Of a stretch of DNA of 64,000 nt, positions 43,825 to 52,366 are shown one piece after another (the first letter of the stretch is position 1; every line of letters starts with the position of its first letter). The notes beneath the pieces were generated by a model. That model searched no databases. It worked only from the letters and a program-made list of their open reading frames with translations, and had not been told where the DNA came from. Source of the stretch: Paraburkholderia eburnea (GTDB lineage: Bacteria > Pseudomonadota > Gammaproteobacteria > Burkholderiales > Burkholderiaceae); contig NZ_PQGA01000005.1 in the NCBI RefSeq assembly GCF_002917095.1, forward strand, positions 248,001 to 312,000, read 5' to 3'. The translations under genes and the position numbers were made by a program.

Positions 43825-44631
43825 ATGAACCGAGAACTGACCCACCGCGCCGAATCCATCCTGCCTCGCGGCCTCAGCGCTGCCGCGCTCGCGCTCTTTG
43901 CCACGCTCGCCGTTTCCACAGCGGCGCAAGCGGCGAGCTTCCATTGCCCGCACAACGCCTCGGCGTCGGAGCGCATCGTCTGTACCGATCCGACGCTGTC
44001 CGCGCTCGACGACAAGCTCGCCGCGCTGTATAAAACAGCCGTCGACGCCACGCCCGACGCTACCGCGCTCGAAGCCGATCGCGTCAACCAATGGCAATGG
44101 CGCCAGCACAACTGCAAGGACAAGGCTTGCGTGACGGACTGGTATAACCGCCGCATCGCCGAACTCGAAGGCGATTTCAAACACGGCCAGCAAGCCACCG
44201 CGCAACGCGTGAAGGATGGTGTCGCCGATCAGCATCTGGCGCCGACCGCGCGTGACGCCGTGCTGGAAATGAAGGGCATTGAGCCTGCGGTCAAGCACAC
44301 CGACGCAAAACACGAGGACGCCGAGGCCAACGCCGAAGCGCTGCGTCTGCGCAAGATGCCTAGCGGCGTCGCCGCCGACGCGCGCCAGAAGCGTATCGCC
44401 GACGCGCTCGCGAAGCATATTCCCGCCGCCGTGCCCGCGCCGTCCGCATCGAATGCACAGGAAAATGCCGCAGCGGGCAAAGCGATTGCGAACGCAACGA
44501 GCGTAGCATCGATCGACAAAACCATCGCGCAGACGAAGGACAAGCCCGTAAAACAGGCATCGGTTCCGACCCCGGAGGCGAAGGCTACTGCGCAAACGCC
44601 AGTTCAGGAAGCCACTGTTGCAGTGAAGTAA
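43825..44631 (+). CDS. Exported LprI/DUF1311-like protein with Ala-rich tail
   Basis: 268 residues from ATG 43825, chosen because a signal peptide follows directly (AALALFATLAVSTAAQA). The domain at about 37-100 has the LprI-type cysteine pattern: ASFHCPHNASASERIVCTD, LSALDDKLAALYKTAV and WQWRQHNCKDKACVTDWYNR. In the family the cysteines form disulfides, and LprI of Mycobacterium inhibits lysozyme, but most members are uncharacterised. The C-terminal 130 residues are Ala/Lys-rich and probably disordered (AKHEDAEANAEALRLRKM). The regulator-kinase pair starts 100 bp downstream, so it may be their sensor target or partner. Confidence 0.8.
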   Translation: MNRELTHRAESILPRGLSAAALALFATLAVSTAAQAASFHCPHNASASERIVCTDPTLSALDDKLAALYKTAVDATPDATALEADRVNQWQWRQHNCKDKACVTDWYNRRIAELEGDFKHGQQATAQRVKDGVADQHLAPTARDAVLEMKGIEPAVKHTDAKHEDAEANAEALRLRKMPSGVAADARQKRIADALAKHIPAAVPAPSASNAQENAAAGKAIANATSVASIDKTIAQTKDKPVKQASVPTPEAKATAQTPVQEATVAVK

Positions 44632-44731
44632 GCCATCGGGAAGCCCTGTTGGGGTCCGTCGGTAAGCGTAGGTAAGAATCAGTCACACCGGCGCTATTCA
44701 TCGAAACGTCGACATCAAATAAAATTTCACG

Positions 44732-45484
44732 ATGAGTCCACACGTTCTCATCGTCGACGACGATCCGGTCGTGCGCGATCTACTTTCCCGCTTCCTGCGA
44801 ACCCACGGCTTCCAGACATCCGTGCTGCACGAGGGCACGCACCTCGCGCGACGGCTCGAACTCGAACGGCCTTCGATCATTGTGCTCGATGTCATGATGC
44901 CGGGCACCGACGGGCTGCGCACGCTTGCCGCGTTGCGCGCGCAAGGCGACGACATTCCAGTGATCTTCGCCTCCGCGCGCGGCGCGGTGACCGACCGCAT
45001 CGCCGGGCTCACGCTCGGCGCGGACGATTATGTCGCCAAGCCCTTCGATCCGCAAGAACTGCTGCTGCGCATCCAGACGGTGCTGCGCCGTCATGGCGCG
45101 GTGCCGCCCAGCGCGCCTGAAGCACGCGAGCGCTGCCAGTTCGGGTTGTTCGAGCTGGACTTCGCCACACGCGCACTGCTGCGCGACGGCGAGCGCGTGC
45201 CCCTGCGCGACAGCATCTTCGCTCTCCTGAAGATCTTCGCGCGCAATCCATACCGCGTCCTCTCTCGCGTCCTGATCCACGACTTGCTGCGCGAAGACGG
45301 CGTGCCGTTCAACGATCGCAGCCTCGACGTGCCGATCTGGCGTCTGCGCCGCGTGATTGAGGAGGATCCCGCGCAGCCGCGTTTCGTGCAGACCGTGCGC
45401 GGCAAGGGTTATGTATTCGTGCCGCTGCGCGAAGATGAAATCGATGGCAACGACGTGGCCGCTGCTGCACACGCCGGTTCATGA
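44732..45484 (+). CDS. OmpR-type response regulator paired with histidine kinase
   Basis: 250 residues. Receiver: HVLIVDDDPVVRDLLSRFLR, phosphoacceptor Asp in SIIVLDVMMPGTDG, Ser in VIFASARGA, Lys in GADDYVAKPFDP. The winged helix has GLFELDFATRALLRDGERVP, RSLDVPIWRLRRVIEEDPAQ and FVQTVRGKGYVFVP. The kinase start overlaps its stop (ATGA), a strict pairing. It is a paralogue of the regulator at 41955. Target genes are not known; the neighbouring exported proteins are the first to test. Confidence 0.95.
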   Translation: MSPHVLIVDDDPVVRDLLSRFLRTHGFQTSVLHEGTHLARRLELERPSIIVLDVMMPGTDGLRTLAALRAQGDDIPVIFASARGAVTDRIAGLTLGADDYVAKPFDPQELLLRIQTVLRRHGAVPPSAPEARERCQFGLFELDFATRALLRDGERVPLRDSIFALLKIFARNPYRVLSRVLIHDLLREDGVPFNDRSLDVPIWRLRRVIEEDPAQPRFVQTVRGKGYVFVPLREDEIDGNDVAAAAHAGS

Positions 45485-46746
45485 ACAATCCGCTGAATAC
45501 GCTGTTTGGGCGCATGGCCCTGATGTCGGCGCTCGTGCTTTTTATCGTGCAGGCGTGCTGGTTCGTCGTGTTCGCGCCGCAGCCGCGCCGCCACGAAGTC
45601 GAGGGTTTCGAGCGTGGGCTGCTGCTGATGCTGCACGCCGCCAACGGCGCGGCGCCCAACGAAGTCGAACTCGCACCGGCGTTGCGCGTGCATCTCGTGC
45701 CCACCTGGAACATGCCGGCCGATGTGAAACTCGAAGTGCCCACGCGCGAACCGCTCGCCGATCTGCGCAAACAGTTGCTGCGCGATCTACCGGCGGGCAC
45801 TGAAATTCTTGCGGATCTGAAACACCGTCGCGGCGCGCTCTGGGTGCGCTTTCCCGGCCATCCCACGTGGATCGTCGCGCCAGTCGATCTGCCGCCGCCG
45901 CCCAATATTCTGCCGGTTGCGGGCGGCCTGCTCGCCATGTCGCTGCTCGTCGCGCTGCTCGCCGTGTGGCAGATGCAGCGTCCGCTCTCGCTCGTCGCGC
46001 AGGCGGCGCGTGCCTTCGGCGGCGGCCATCGGCCCATGCCCGTGAACGAACAGGGACCGCGTGAACTACGTGAACTGATCGGCTCGTTCAACCGCATGAT
46101 GAAGCAGCTCAACGAAGCCGACGACGACCAGGCAGTCATGCTGGCCGGCGTCGCGCACGACCTTAAATCGCCGCTCACGCGCATCAAGCTGCGTGCGTCG
46201 ATGTTGGGCTCCGACCTCGAGCGTCAGCAGCTTTATCGCGAAGTCGATTCGCTCAACGATATCGTCCAGCAGTTTCTGGAATTCGCGCGACAACGGCCTG
46301 AATCCGGGCCTGAAGTGGAAGTGGATGCACTGCTGCGCGAACAATATTATTCGGACACCAGCAGCGATGAAGACGTGCTTTTCAGGCTCGATCTGCGCGC
46401 TGGGCCAGCATTCCACATGCCGCGCACGTTGCTGGACCGGCTGATTTCGAATCTCGTCGATAACGCGCTCGAACATGGCGTGCCGCCCGTCGAGATCGCC
46501 ACGCGCCGCGAAGGCGCGCAATGGATCATCGATGTGCGCGATCACGGCCCGGGTATTCCCGCCGATCGCGTGGCGGCGGCGATCAAACCATTCGTGCGGC
46601 TCGACGAAGCACGCGGCGGCGAAGGCCATTGCGGCCTGGGGCTCGCGATCATCACGCGTCTCGTGCGCAATCAGGGCGGCCAGTGCGAACTCTCCAACCA
46701 CCCCGAAGGCGGCTTGCGCGTGCGCATCGCGCTGCCCGTGCTCTGA
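45481..46746 (+). CDS. EnvZ-like sensor histidine kinase
   Basis: 421 residues: two membrane segments (about 13-32 and 140-160) enclosing a periplasmic domain of about 110 residues, a HAMP linker near 165-220, and the H-box AGVAHDLKSPLTRIKLR, N-box LDRLISNLVDNALEHG, DVRDHGPGIP and GLGLAIITRLVRNQGG. The kinase therefore has all catalytic blocks. The periplasmic domain has VHLVPTWNMPADVKLEVPTR and RFPGHPTWIVAPV, a small-ligand or stress sensor of unknown type. Its start overlaps the regulator stop by 4 bases. It ends 33 bp before a convergent phosphatase-like gene. Confidence 0.95.
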   Translation: MNNPLNTLFGRMALMSALVLFIVQACWFVVFAPQPRRHEVEGFERGLLLMLHAANGAAPNEVELAPALRVHLVPTWNMPADVKLEVPTREPLADLRKQLLRDLPAGTEILADLKHRRGALWVRFPGHPTWIVAPVDLPPPPNILPVAGGLLAMSLLVALLAVWQMQRPLSLVAQAARAFGGGHRPMPVNEQGPRELRELIGSFNRMMKQLNEADDDQAVMLAGVAHDLKSPLTRIKLRASMLGSDLERQQLYREVDSLNDIVQQFLEFARQRPESGPEVEVDALLREQYYSDTSSDEDVLFRLDLRAGPAFHMPRTLLDRLISNLVDNALEHGVPPVEIATRREGAQWIIDVRDHGPGIPADRVAAAIKPFVRLDEARGGEGHCGLGLAIITRLVRNQGGQCELSNHPEGGLRVRIALPVL

Positions 46747-46779
46747 ACGGCCGATCGAACGGCCATGCGCCGTATGCGC

Positions 46780-47703
46780 TTACACCGCGAGGCGGGCGCG
46801 CAGGCGCCCCACCGTCGCTGAATCAAGACCAAGGCCACTCTGCAGGTAGCGATTGATATCGCCATAGCTGGACTGCAAGGCATCGCAGGCGGCCTGCAGA
46901 TAGCTCGCCTGCACGGGTGGCGTGAGATTCTGCGAATCGATCGCCGTCGAGCGCCACGCATTCGTCAAAAGAAAATCCTGCACGACGATTTCGAGCGGCA
47001 CGTTCGCGATCAGCAACAGCAGCGCCGACGCCCAGCCCGCCACATCGACCCCAGTACCGCCGACGATCAATTGCGGCGCCGACGCCTCGGCAATATGTTC
47101 GAGCAGCGCGCCATAGGCGATGCATTGCGTGCGGCCCGTCACCAGCTCGCGCCACTGCGCCTGCATCGCCGCATCCAGCTCGCTCGCCGAATAGCCCGCG
47201 AACGAGCGCGGTGTCGACGTGCCCAGGACGTTGAGCGTGACGCGGTTCGCACTGGTCAGCGTGATGTCGGGCGTGCTGTCGTTTTCGGCGGGCGTGCGCA
47301 GATCATAGACGCACGCAAATCCCATGCGCTCAAGTGTCACTGTGTCTGCCGCATTGGGCGTGAGCGCGTCGGAGCGGTATAGCAGTGCGCGCCGTACATG
47401 CGCGCCGTCGCTCGTCGAATAACCCGGCGCCGCGCCGCCGATGTCGCGAAAATTCGCGACTGAATTCGCCACGGGCGTCGGCGCGAATTGCGGCCCCGTA
47501 CCATCCGAATAGTCCCCGCCACATGCGCTCAAAAGCGTGCTTGCGCAACCACCGAGCGCCAGTACGCTCATCGTGCCCTTGAGCAGCCTGCGCCGCGGCG
47601 GGCTGGCCAGCGAACCCGACAAACCTTTGCGCAAGTGTCTGAACGAAGGAGAACCGGCGGAGAAGGGAAGCATCATCGATAGAAAGCGAGCACGCGGCGG
47701 CAT
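46780..47703 (-). CDS. Tyrosine-phosphatase-like lipoprotein lacking the catalytic Cys and Arg (pseudophosphatase)
   Basis: 307 residues. Basic N-terminus with twin Arg (PRRRLLKGTMSVLALGG) and a lipobox (LLSACGG), so it may be a Tat- or Sec-exported lipoprotein. The fold is the Y_phosphatase3 type: NFRDIGG (84-90), HVRRALLYRSDALTPNAAD, LERMGFACVYDLRTPAEND and GWASALLLLIANVPLEIVVQ. The active-site loop, HCxxGKDRTG in active members, reads VGGTGVDVAG at about 214-223. Cys, Lys and Arg are replaced by Gly, Val and Val, while the flanking residues still align. It cannot be a normal Cys phosphatase and may be a binding or decoy protein. Several ATGs are possible starts. Confidence 0.85.
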   Translation of the reverse strand: MPPRARFLSMMLPFSAGSPSFRHLRKGLSGSLASPPRRRLLKGTMSVLALGGCASTLLSACGGDYSDGTGPQFAPTPVANSVANFRDIGGAAPGYSTSDGAHVRRALLYRSDALTPNAADTVTLERMGFACVYDLRTPAENDSTPDITLTSANRVTLNVLGTSTPRSFAGYSASELDAAMQAQWRELVTGRTQCIAYGALLEHIAEASAPQLIVGGTGVDVAGWASALLLLIANVPLEIVVQDFLLTNAWRSTAIDSQNLTPPVQASYLQAACDALQSSYGDINRYLQSGLGLDSATVGRLRARLAV

Positions 47704-48119
47704 TTCATGCCGCGCGCGTAAAAATTGGAAAGTCGAAGTTTATCGGTAGACGGGACTAAAAAGGTTACGTCGCAAGACCCCGTAATAATCCGCATTACCT
47801 TGCGTTGCGCCGCAAAGGCAGGGCGGCGACATCATGCCGCGCCATAAAGTCCTCGTCACGGGCGTTTTCGCACACAAATATTTCTATTCCTTTCCAATCA
47901 AACAGAAGTGGAAAGTTTGCACGAAACACCTTGTTTTCTTGCGCCTTAATGGGCCTGTGGCGATGCGCAAAACCTCTGATTTCATTAACGAAACTTCCGG
48001 TTACTTCCAGAATATTATTCTTGACGCTCAATCTCCCGCTTCTATAATCGCCCGTGAAATTCAGGCATGGACGCCACGCTGCCTCGGCAGCGGACTATTG
48101 CCCCTGGGAGTGCAACGTC
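47704..48119. other. AT-rich intergenic region upstream of the FlhC-like gene
   Basis: About 415 bp. The part 47760-48060 is clearly less GC-rich than its surroundings and contains no gene I can support. It contains one good sigma70 promoter (see next), leaving a 5'-UTR of about 65 bp. No FlhD-like reading frame is found. Confidence 0.6.
48021..48048 (+). promoter_or_regulatory. Sigma70 promoter of the FlhC-like gene
   Basis: TTGACG (48021-48026) and TATAAT (48043-48048) with a 16 bp spacer, 71 bp before the ATG at 48120. Confidence 0.7.
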
Positions 48120-48719
48120 ATGTACAAAGGCAGTGTCACCGAAGAGGCGCGCGAGGTCATGCGCGCGAACGAACTGATCCAGCTTGGCGCTCGCATGCCG
48201 GTGCTGGAAAAAGAACTCAATCTTTCGCGCAATCGTCTGATCAGGCTCTATCGTGAGATCAAGGATGCGTCGCCGCCCAAGGGCATGCTGCCGTTTTCGG
48301 CGGACTGGTACTTCACATGGCTGCCCAATATTCACGCCTCGCTGTTCTACAACATCTTTCTGTATCTCAAGGATGAGGCGCAATGCAACCGGCTCGACGC
48401 GCTTACGCGTGCATACCGGCTGTATCTCGAACACTGCGATTGCGCTGAAACCGAACGCGTGCTGAGCTTCACGCGTGCATGGACGCTGCTGCGCTTTTTC
48501 GAAGGCGGCCTGCTCGCCCTGACGCGCTGCGGCACCTGCACGGGCCGCTTCGTGCGCCCCATGCGCGACGCCAACAAGCCTTATACCTGCTGCGTCTGCG
48601 CCCCGCCTTCGCGCGCGGGCGTCACGCGAGCCATGCTCGAAAGCCGAAACGGGGAAAGCGGCGCAAATTCACGTACCGGCCCGGGCACGGCATTGCTTGC
48701 GACGCCGTACGCGGCGTGA
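48120..48719 (+). CDS. flhC: FlhC-like transcriptional activator (no FlhD beside it)
   Basis: 199 residues from ATG 48120 with GGGAG 9 bases upstream. FlhC blocks are ANELIQLGARMPVLEKELNL, SRNRLIRLYREIKDASPPKG, MLPFSADWYFTWLPNIHASL, LDALTRAYRLYLEHCDCAET and FTRAWTLLRFFEGGLLALTR. The zinc site is intact: CGTC and CCVC with PPSRAG after. FlhC normally forms FlhD4C2 to activate flagellar genes, and FlhD is absent from this window. The Ser/Gly/Ala tail after 175 differs from E. coli. It may pair with a distant FlhD or act alone. Confidence 0.92.
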   Translation: MYKGSVTEEAREVMRANELIQLGARMPVLEKELNLSRNRLIRLYREIKDASPPKGMLPFSADWYFTWLPNIHASLFYNIFLYLKDEAQCNRLDALTRAYRLYLEHCDCAETERVLSFTRAWTLLRFFEGGLLALTRCGTCTGRFVRPMRDANKPYTCCVCAPPSRAGVTRAMLESRNGESGANSRTGPGTALLATPYAA

Positions 48720-48871
48720 GCAAATCGCCCGCGCGGAGACGACTCGCTGCTTTGCTTTCCTGATTAATACGCAATGCCCCACGTTGCTCGCGGATTTGCG
48801 CGGCCAGTCCGGCACCCCACATGGGAATATCGTGGCGTCGCGATAAAGCGATGAATTAGAAGAGGTGAAAA

Positions 48872-49291
48872 ATGGAAATCGGCAGTTTGGCGACGACCGC
48901 CGGCGACAGCGCCGCGTATACCCGCAGCAGTAATGCGGATGTCACGACGACCACGAAAGACGGGGTGGCAAAAACGGACGCAAGCGATAGTTCTACGCCT
49001 GCGTCGCAGGACGATGCGGTGGAGATCTCGCCGCAGGCCTACGCCGCCGCATCGAATGACGCATCGACCGATGCGGCGACGGACGTATCGACAACCGTGG
49101 CAACCGCCCCGTCAAGCGATGCAGGGGAAAGCACCGAACAGGCGAACGCGCAGCCAATGCGCTCGCTGGTCTATGGCGCGCTGGGTCTGGCGCGGCCCGA
49201 TCAGCCGCCCGACCCCAACCACGCCTATTCGTTCGGTCGATGGCTTGCTGCGGGCATCACCATCGGCGGCCTGATTTCGCTCTTTATTTGA
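48872..49291 (+). CDS. Hypothetical protein with C-terminal membrane segment (139 aa)
   Basis: 139 residues from ATG 48872 with AGAGGTG upstream. The N-terminal 95 residues are Ser/Thr/Asp/Ala-rich low-complexity (ASDSSTPASQDDAVEISPQA). A short conserved-looking patch follows, VYGALGLARPDQPPDPNHAY, then SFGRWLAAGITIGGLISLFI, which ends in a membrane segment. A tail anchor or membrane-associated disordered protein is likely. It lies 152 bp after the FlhC-like gene in the same direction. No family was recognised. Confidence 0.65.
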   Translation: MEIGSLATTAGDSAAYTRSSNADVTTTTKDGVAKTDASDSSTPASQDDAVEISPQAYAAASNDASTDAATDVSTTVATAPSSDAGESTEQANAQPMRSLVYGALGLARPDQPPDPNHAYSFGRWLAAGITIGGLISLFI

Positions 49292-49320
49292 ACGACGCGA
49301 TTCAGCGAACCCTATCAAAT

Positions 49321-50514
49321 CTACATCAGCCCTGCGGCAACAAGGCGCTTACTGACGGCAATCACGAGATACACAAGCAAGGCAATAGCGCCCGTCGTCG
49401 ACAACAAGGCATCGAAGACATATTTCGGCGCCAGATAATTCGCGCCACAGGCCAAAAACGCCACAAGGCTTGACGCCATCACCGCGCGCGCCGGCACGCC
49501 ATTAGCGGTCGTTCGCGTGATGAAGCGCAGAGCCTGATTTCGCCTGCCGAGCGAATACATCATCCGCGACGCCGTGCAGAGCGCGGAATTCAGACAGTTA
49601 CCGATCACGACGAGAATCAGGCCATCGGTAATCAGTTGTGCATAGGGAATGTGAAAACTGTGCAGTACGACTTGGTACGCACCAAGGCGGCTCAAGTCGG
49701 GATCGTTCCACAGTACCGTGCAAATGATGAACAGCACCGAACCAATATAGAAAAGCGCAATACGCCACCCCACCAACGTAATCGCGCGCCCGACTTCTCT
49801 TGCGGGATTTTCCGATTCGGTGGCGGCAATCGTGACCACCTCGGTGCCGAGAAACGCAAACATCGTCGCCAGCAACGCGCCGACGATCGGCGCCAGGTGG
49901 ACAGACGGCGGCAAGCCCGAAATCGCGGCAATGCCACAGCCAATGAAAAGCAGAATGCCGCTCACCTTGATAATCGCGAACCAGAACTCCAGTTCGCCGT
50001 AATTCTTCGCACTCGCGAGATTGGCGACGGTGAAACCGGCTGTCACCAGCACGGAAAGCTGCCAGACCGGCACATCAGGCGCCCAGCCGTTCAGGATGTT
50101 GGCGGCGGCCGTCGCTTCCAGCGGCACCACCAGCACCCAGAACCCCCAGTACATCCAGCCGATCGCGAAGTCGGCCCATGAACCGATCGCCTTGTCTGTG
50201 TAAGCGGACAACGATCCGGAATCGGGCATCGTGCAGGCCATCTCGCCGAGCATGCGCATCACTGTGACGACCAGCAGGCTGCCGAACACATAGGCGAGCA
50301 AGGCAGCGGGTCCCGCTTCGGCAATCACATGTCCCGAACCGACGAAGAGGCCCACGCCGACGCTTCCGCCGATCGACAGCATCACGACATGCCGTTGCTT
50401 GAGTCCATCGGCGAGCCGGTGCGAAGCCGGGCTCGTGTCTGCGCGCGGGTCGAGATCTTCGTAACCGGCGGCCACTCCATCGATCAAGCCAGGTTGCCTA
50501 TCAATCTGCCGCAT
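49321..50514 (-). CDS. Amino acid permease (APC family), C-terminally truncated
   Basis: 397 residues from ATG 50514, where GGAGGAA lies 7 bases upstream; the frame runs on to 50586 but without a site. APC blocks are LKQRHVVMLSIGGSVGVGLF, GPAALLAYVFGSLLVVTVM, GEMACTMPDSGSLSAYTDKA and MFAFLGTEVVTIAATESENP, then SALCTASRMMYSLGRRNQAL. The family normally has 12 segments and about 450-470 residues, but this one stops after segment 10 (LLVYLVIAVSKRLVAAGLM), so roughly the last 60 residues are missing. It is probably a decaying gene or a functional short form. The stop lies 29 bp from the end of a convergent gene. Confidence 0.8.
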   Translation of the reverse strand: MRQIDRQPGLIDGVAAGYEDLDPRADTSPASHRLADGLKQRHVVMLSIGGSVGVGLFVGSGHVIAEAGPAALLAYVFGSLLVVTVMRMLGEMACTMPDSGSLSAYTDKAIGSWADFAIGWMYWGFWVLVVPLEATAAANILNGWAPDVPVWQLSVLVTAGFTVANLASAKNYGELEFWFAIIKVSGILLFIGCGIAAISGLPPSVHLAPIVGALLATMFAFLGTEVVTIAATESENPAREVGRAITLVGWRIALFYIGSVLFIICTVLWNDPDLSRLGAYQVVLHSFHIPYAQLITDGLILVVIGNCLNSALCTASRMMYSLGRRNQALRFITRTTANGVPARAVMASSLVAFLACGANYLAPKYVFDALLSTTGAIALLVYLVIAVSKRLVAAGLM

Positions 50515-50840
50515 AGGTCTTCCTCCGTGTGTTTCGGGGACATCGTCAGGCATGTGGCCCTGATCGCTTTCATCATCCGGAGCCAAAAACGGTCGATATA
50601 GAACCTTTTCGACTGTCCCTATAACGATTGCGACAGCGACGCACCTGACGCCCCGCCTCCACGCGGAAACGCCGCACCGATACGCAATTTCAGCGAGTAA
50701 ACCCTTATTTTTACTCCGTCTGCTTCAAATCTATACTTCGTCTACAATTTGTATACATTGATGTTGGACGTGAGAATACTCCGACATCAACCGACGGTCT
50801 GGAAGACGCCGTCGCGCTGTATGGGCCCGAGGGACGGCGC
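50515..50840. promoter_or_regulatory. Divergent control region of the FAD oxidase cluster with GTATAC site
   Basis: About 325 bp between the permease and the FAD oxidase. TTTGTATACATT at 50748-50759 has a perfect TGTATACA core, like many FCD-type GntR operators; the cluster's own regulator is GntR/FCD (57225). A related site, TAGTACACAA at 57195-57204, lies before that gene. The frame of the oxidase stays open upstream of its ATG to about 50700. Confidence 0.55.
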
Positions 50841-52223
50841 ATGAAGCTGGTGCGCAATCGCCCGAAGGTGCGGTGGGTTTCAAAAGCGATATTGGAATTG
50901 GAAATGCAAACGGTTACCTCGCTCCCCGCGGACGACAAGATGTGTGGCTGGTATCACACGAGTCGCGCGCGCACGCCCAAAGCCGGCCATACGGGCGAAA
51001 CAACGGCCCGCTGGGCCGTGATCGGCGCCGGTTTCACTGGTCTGGCCGCTGCCCGGCAGCTCGCACTGAACTTCCCCGACGACGAAGTCGTGCTGATCGA
51101 AGCGCAGGAGGTCGGCTTCGGCACTTCCGGGCGCAATGCCGGCTTTGCGATCGATCTGCCGCACGACATCGGCGCGGACGATTACATCGGCGACATCGAC
51201 ACGGCCAGGACCACGCTCAAGCTCAATCTGCTCGGCCAGACGATCCTGCGCGAGCTGGTCGGCGAGCACGGCATCGATTGCCATATGACGGCGTCCGGTA
51301 AATATCAGGCGGCCGTGGAGGAGCGCGGCGTGGCCGTGCTCGACGCCTATCGCCGTGGCCTCGACAAGCTGGGGCAACCGTACGAAGTGATCGATGGCGC
51401 GGCGCTGCCGGCGCACATCGGCACCTCGTTCTATCGCAAGGCGCTGTTCACGCCCGGCACGGTGCTGGTACAGCCCTCGGGCCTCGTCAAAGGACTGGCC
51501 GACTGCCTGCCGCCCAACGTCACGCTCCACGAACACACGCCGATCACCGATGTGGAATACGGCGAGAAAATCGTGCTGGCGCATCGCAACGGCCGCATCA
51601 CGGCCGACAAGCTGGTGCTCGCCAACAACGCGTTCGGGATGCGCTTCGGCTTTCTGGAGCGCACGATGTTGCCCGTGTTTCTCTATGCGAGCCTGACGCG
51701 CCCGCTGACCGCCGCCGAGCAGGTGAAACTGGGCGGCAAGCCGTTCTGGGGCGTGATTCCCGCCGACCCGTTCGGCAGCACGCTGCGCCGCACGCACGAC
51801 AACCGCATCCTGGTGCGCAACAGCTTCTCGTTCAATCCGGACGGCCGCCCGAAAGAGCAAAACCTCTCGCGCTTCGCGCAGCGCCATCGCCTGTCGTTCG
51901 AACGGCGCTTCCCGATGCTGCCGCAAGTCGATTTCGAATACACCTGGAGCGGCTCGCTCGCGCTCTCGCAGAACCACAAGGGTTTTTTCGGGCAACTGGC
52001 GCCGAACGTTTATGGCGCGCTGTGCTGCAACGGCCTTGGCATCACGCGCGGCACGGTGACGGGCACGCTGCTCGCCGACTGGCTCGCGGGCAAGTCCAAT
52101 GAACTGACTAATTTCCTGCTCGAAACCTCGGGGCCGAACAAAGCGCCGCCCGAACCGTTCCTCTCGCTCGGCGTCAACGCGACGCTCTGGTGGGGCCAAC
52201 GCAAGGCGGGGCTGGAAAGCTGA
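50841..52223 (+). CDS. FAD-dependent amine/D-amino acid oxidoreductase (DadA/PuuB-like)
   Basis: 460 residues from ATG 50841 with GAGG 8 bases upstream; ATG 50904 would give a 439-residue protein closer to the usual start (LPADDKMCGWYHTS). FAD motif WAVIGAGFTGLAAARQLAL, then LIEAQEVGFGTSGRNAGFAI, TGLVKGL-type pocket around QPSGLVKGLAD, and the C-terminal SLALSQNHKGFFGQLAPNVY, GLGITRGTVTGTLLADWLAG. It resembles gamma-glutamylputrescine and sarcosine/D-amino acid oxidases, oxidising an amine to an imine. It is the first gene of a rightward cluster with an MFS carrier, a DapA-type lyase and an aldehyde dehydrogenase. The substrate is not proved. Confidence 0.9.
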   Translation: MKLVRNRPKVRWVSKAILELEMQTVTSLPADDKMCGWYHTSRARTPKAGHTGETTARWAVIGAGFTGLAAARQLALNFPDDEVVLIEAQEVGFGTSGRNAGFAIDLPHDIGADDYIGDIDTARTTLKLNLLGQTILRELVGEHGIDCHMTASGKYQAAVEERGVAVLDAYRRGLDKLGQPYEVIDGAALPAHIGTSFYRKALFTPGTVLVQPSGLVKGLADCLPPNVTLHEHTPITDVEYGEKIVLAHRNGRITADKLVLANNAFGMRFGFLERTMLPVFLYASLTRPLTAAEQVKLGGKPFWGVIPADPFGSTLRRTHDNRILVRNSFSFNPDGRPKEQNLSRFAQRHRLSFERRFPMLPQVDFEYTWSGSLALSQNHKGFFGQLAPNVYGALCCNGLGITRGTVTGTLLADWLAGKSNELTNFLLETSGPNKAPPEPFLSLGVNATLWWGQRKAGLES

Positions 52224-52366
52224 TTCGCAAATCGACTGCGATGGACCGCGATAAATCGGCATGGACCTGCATATAGACCGATCGCACCTTAAACGAAGCA
52301 CTGGACGAAGATAACGTGGTTCGCACCACGAAACATAGTGTCCGATTTCATGGAAGGAGACTGGCA

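Noticed and set aside
47834..48119. Possible FlhD partner in the AT-rich region before the FlhC-like gene
   Set aside because: The open frame there has no FlhD pattern, runs into the FlhC-like gene in another phase and has no ribosome site.
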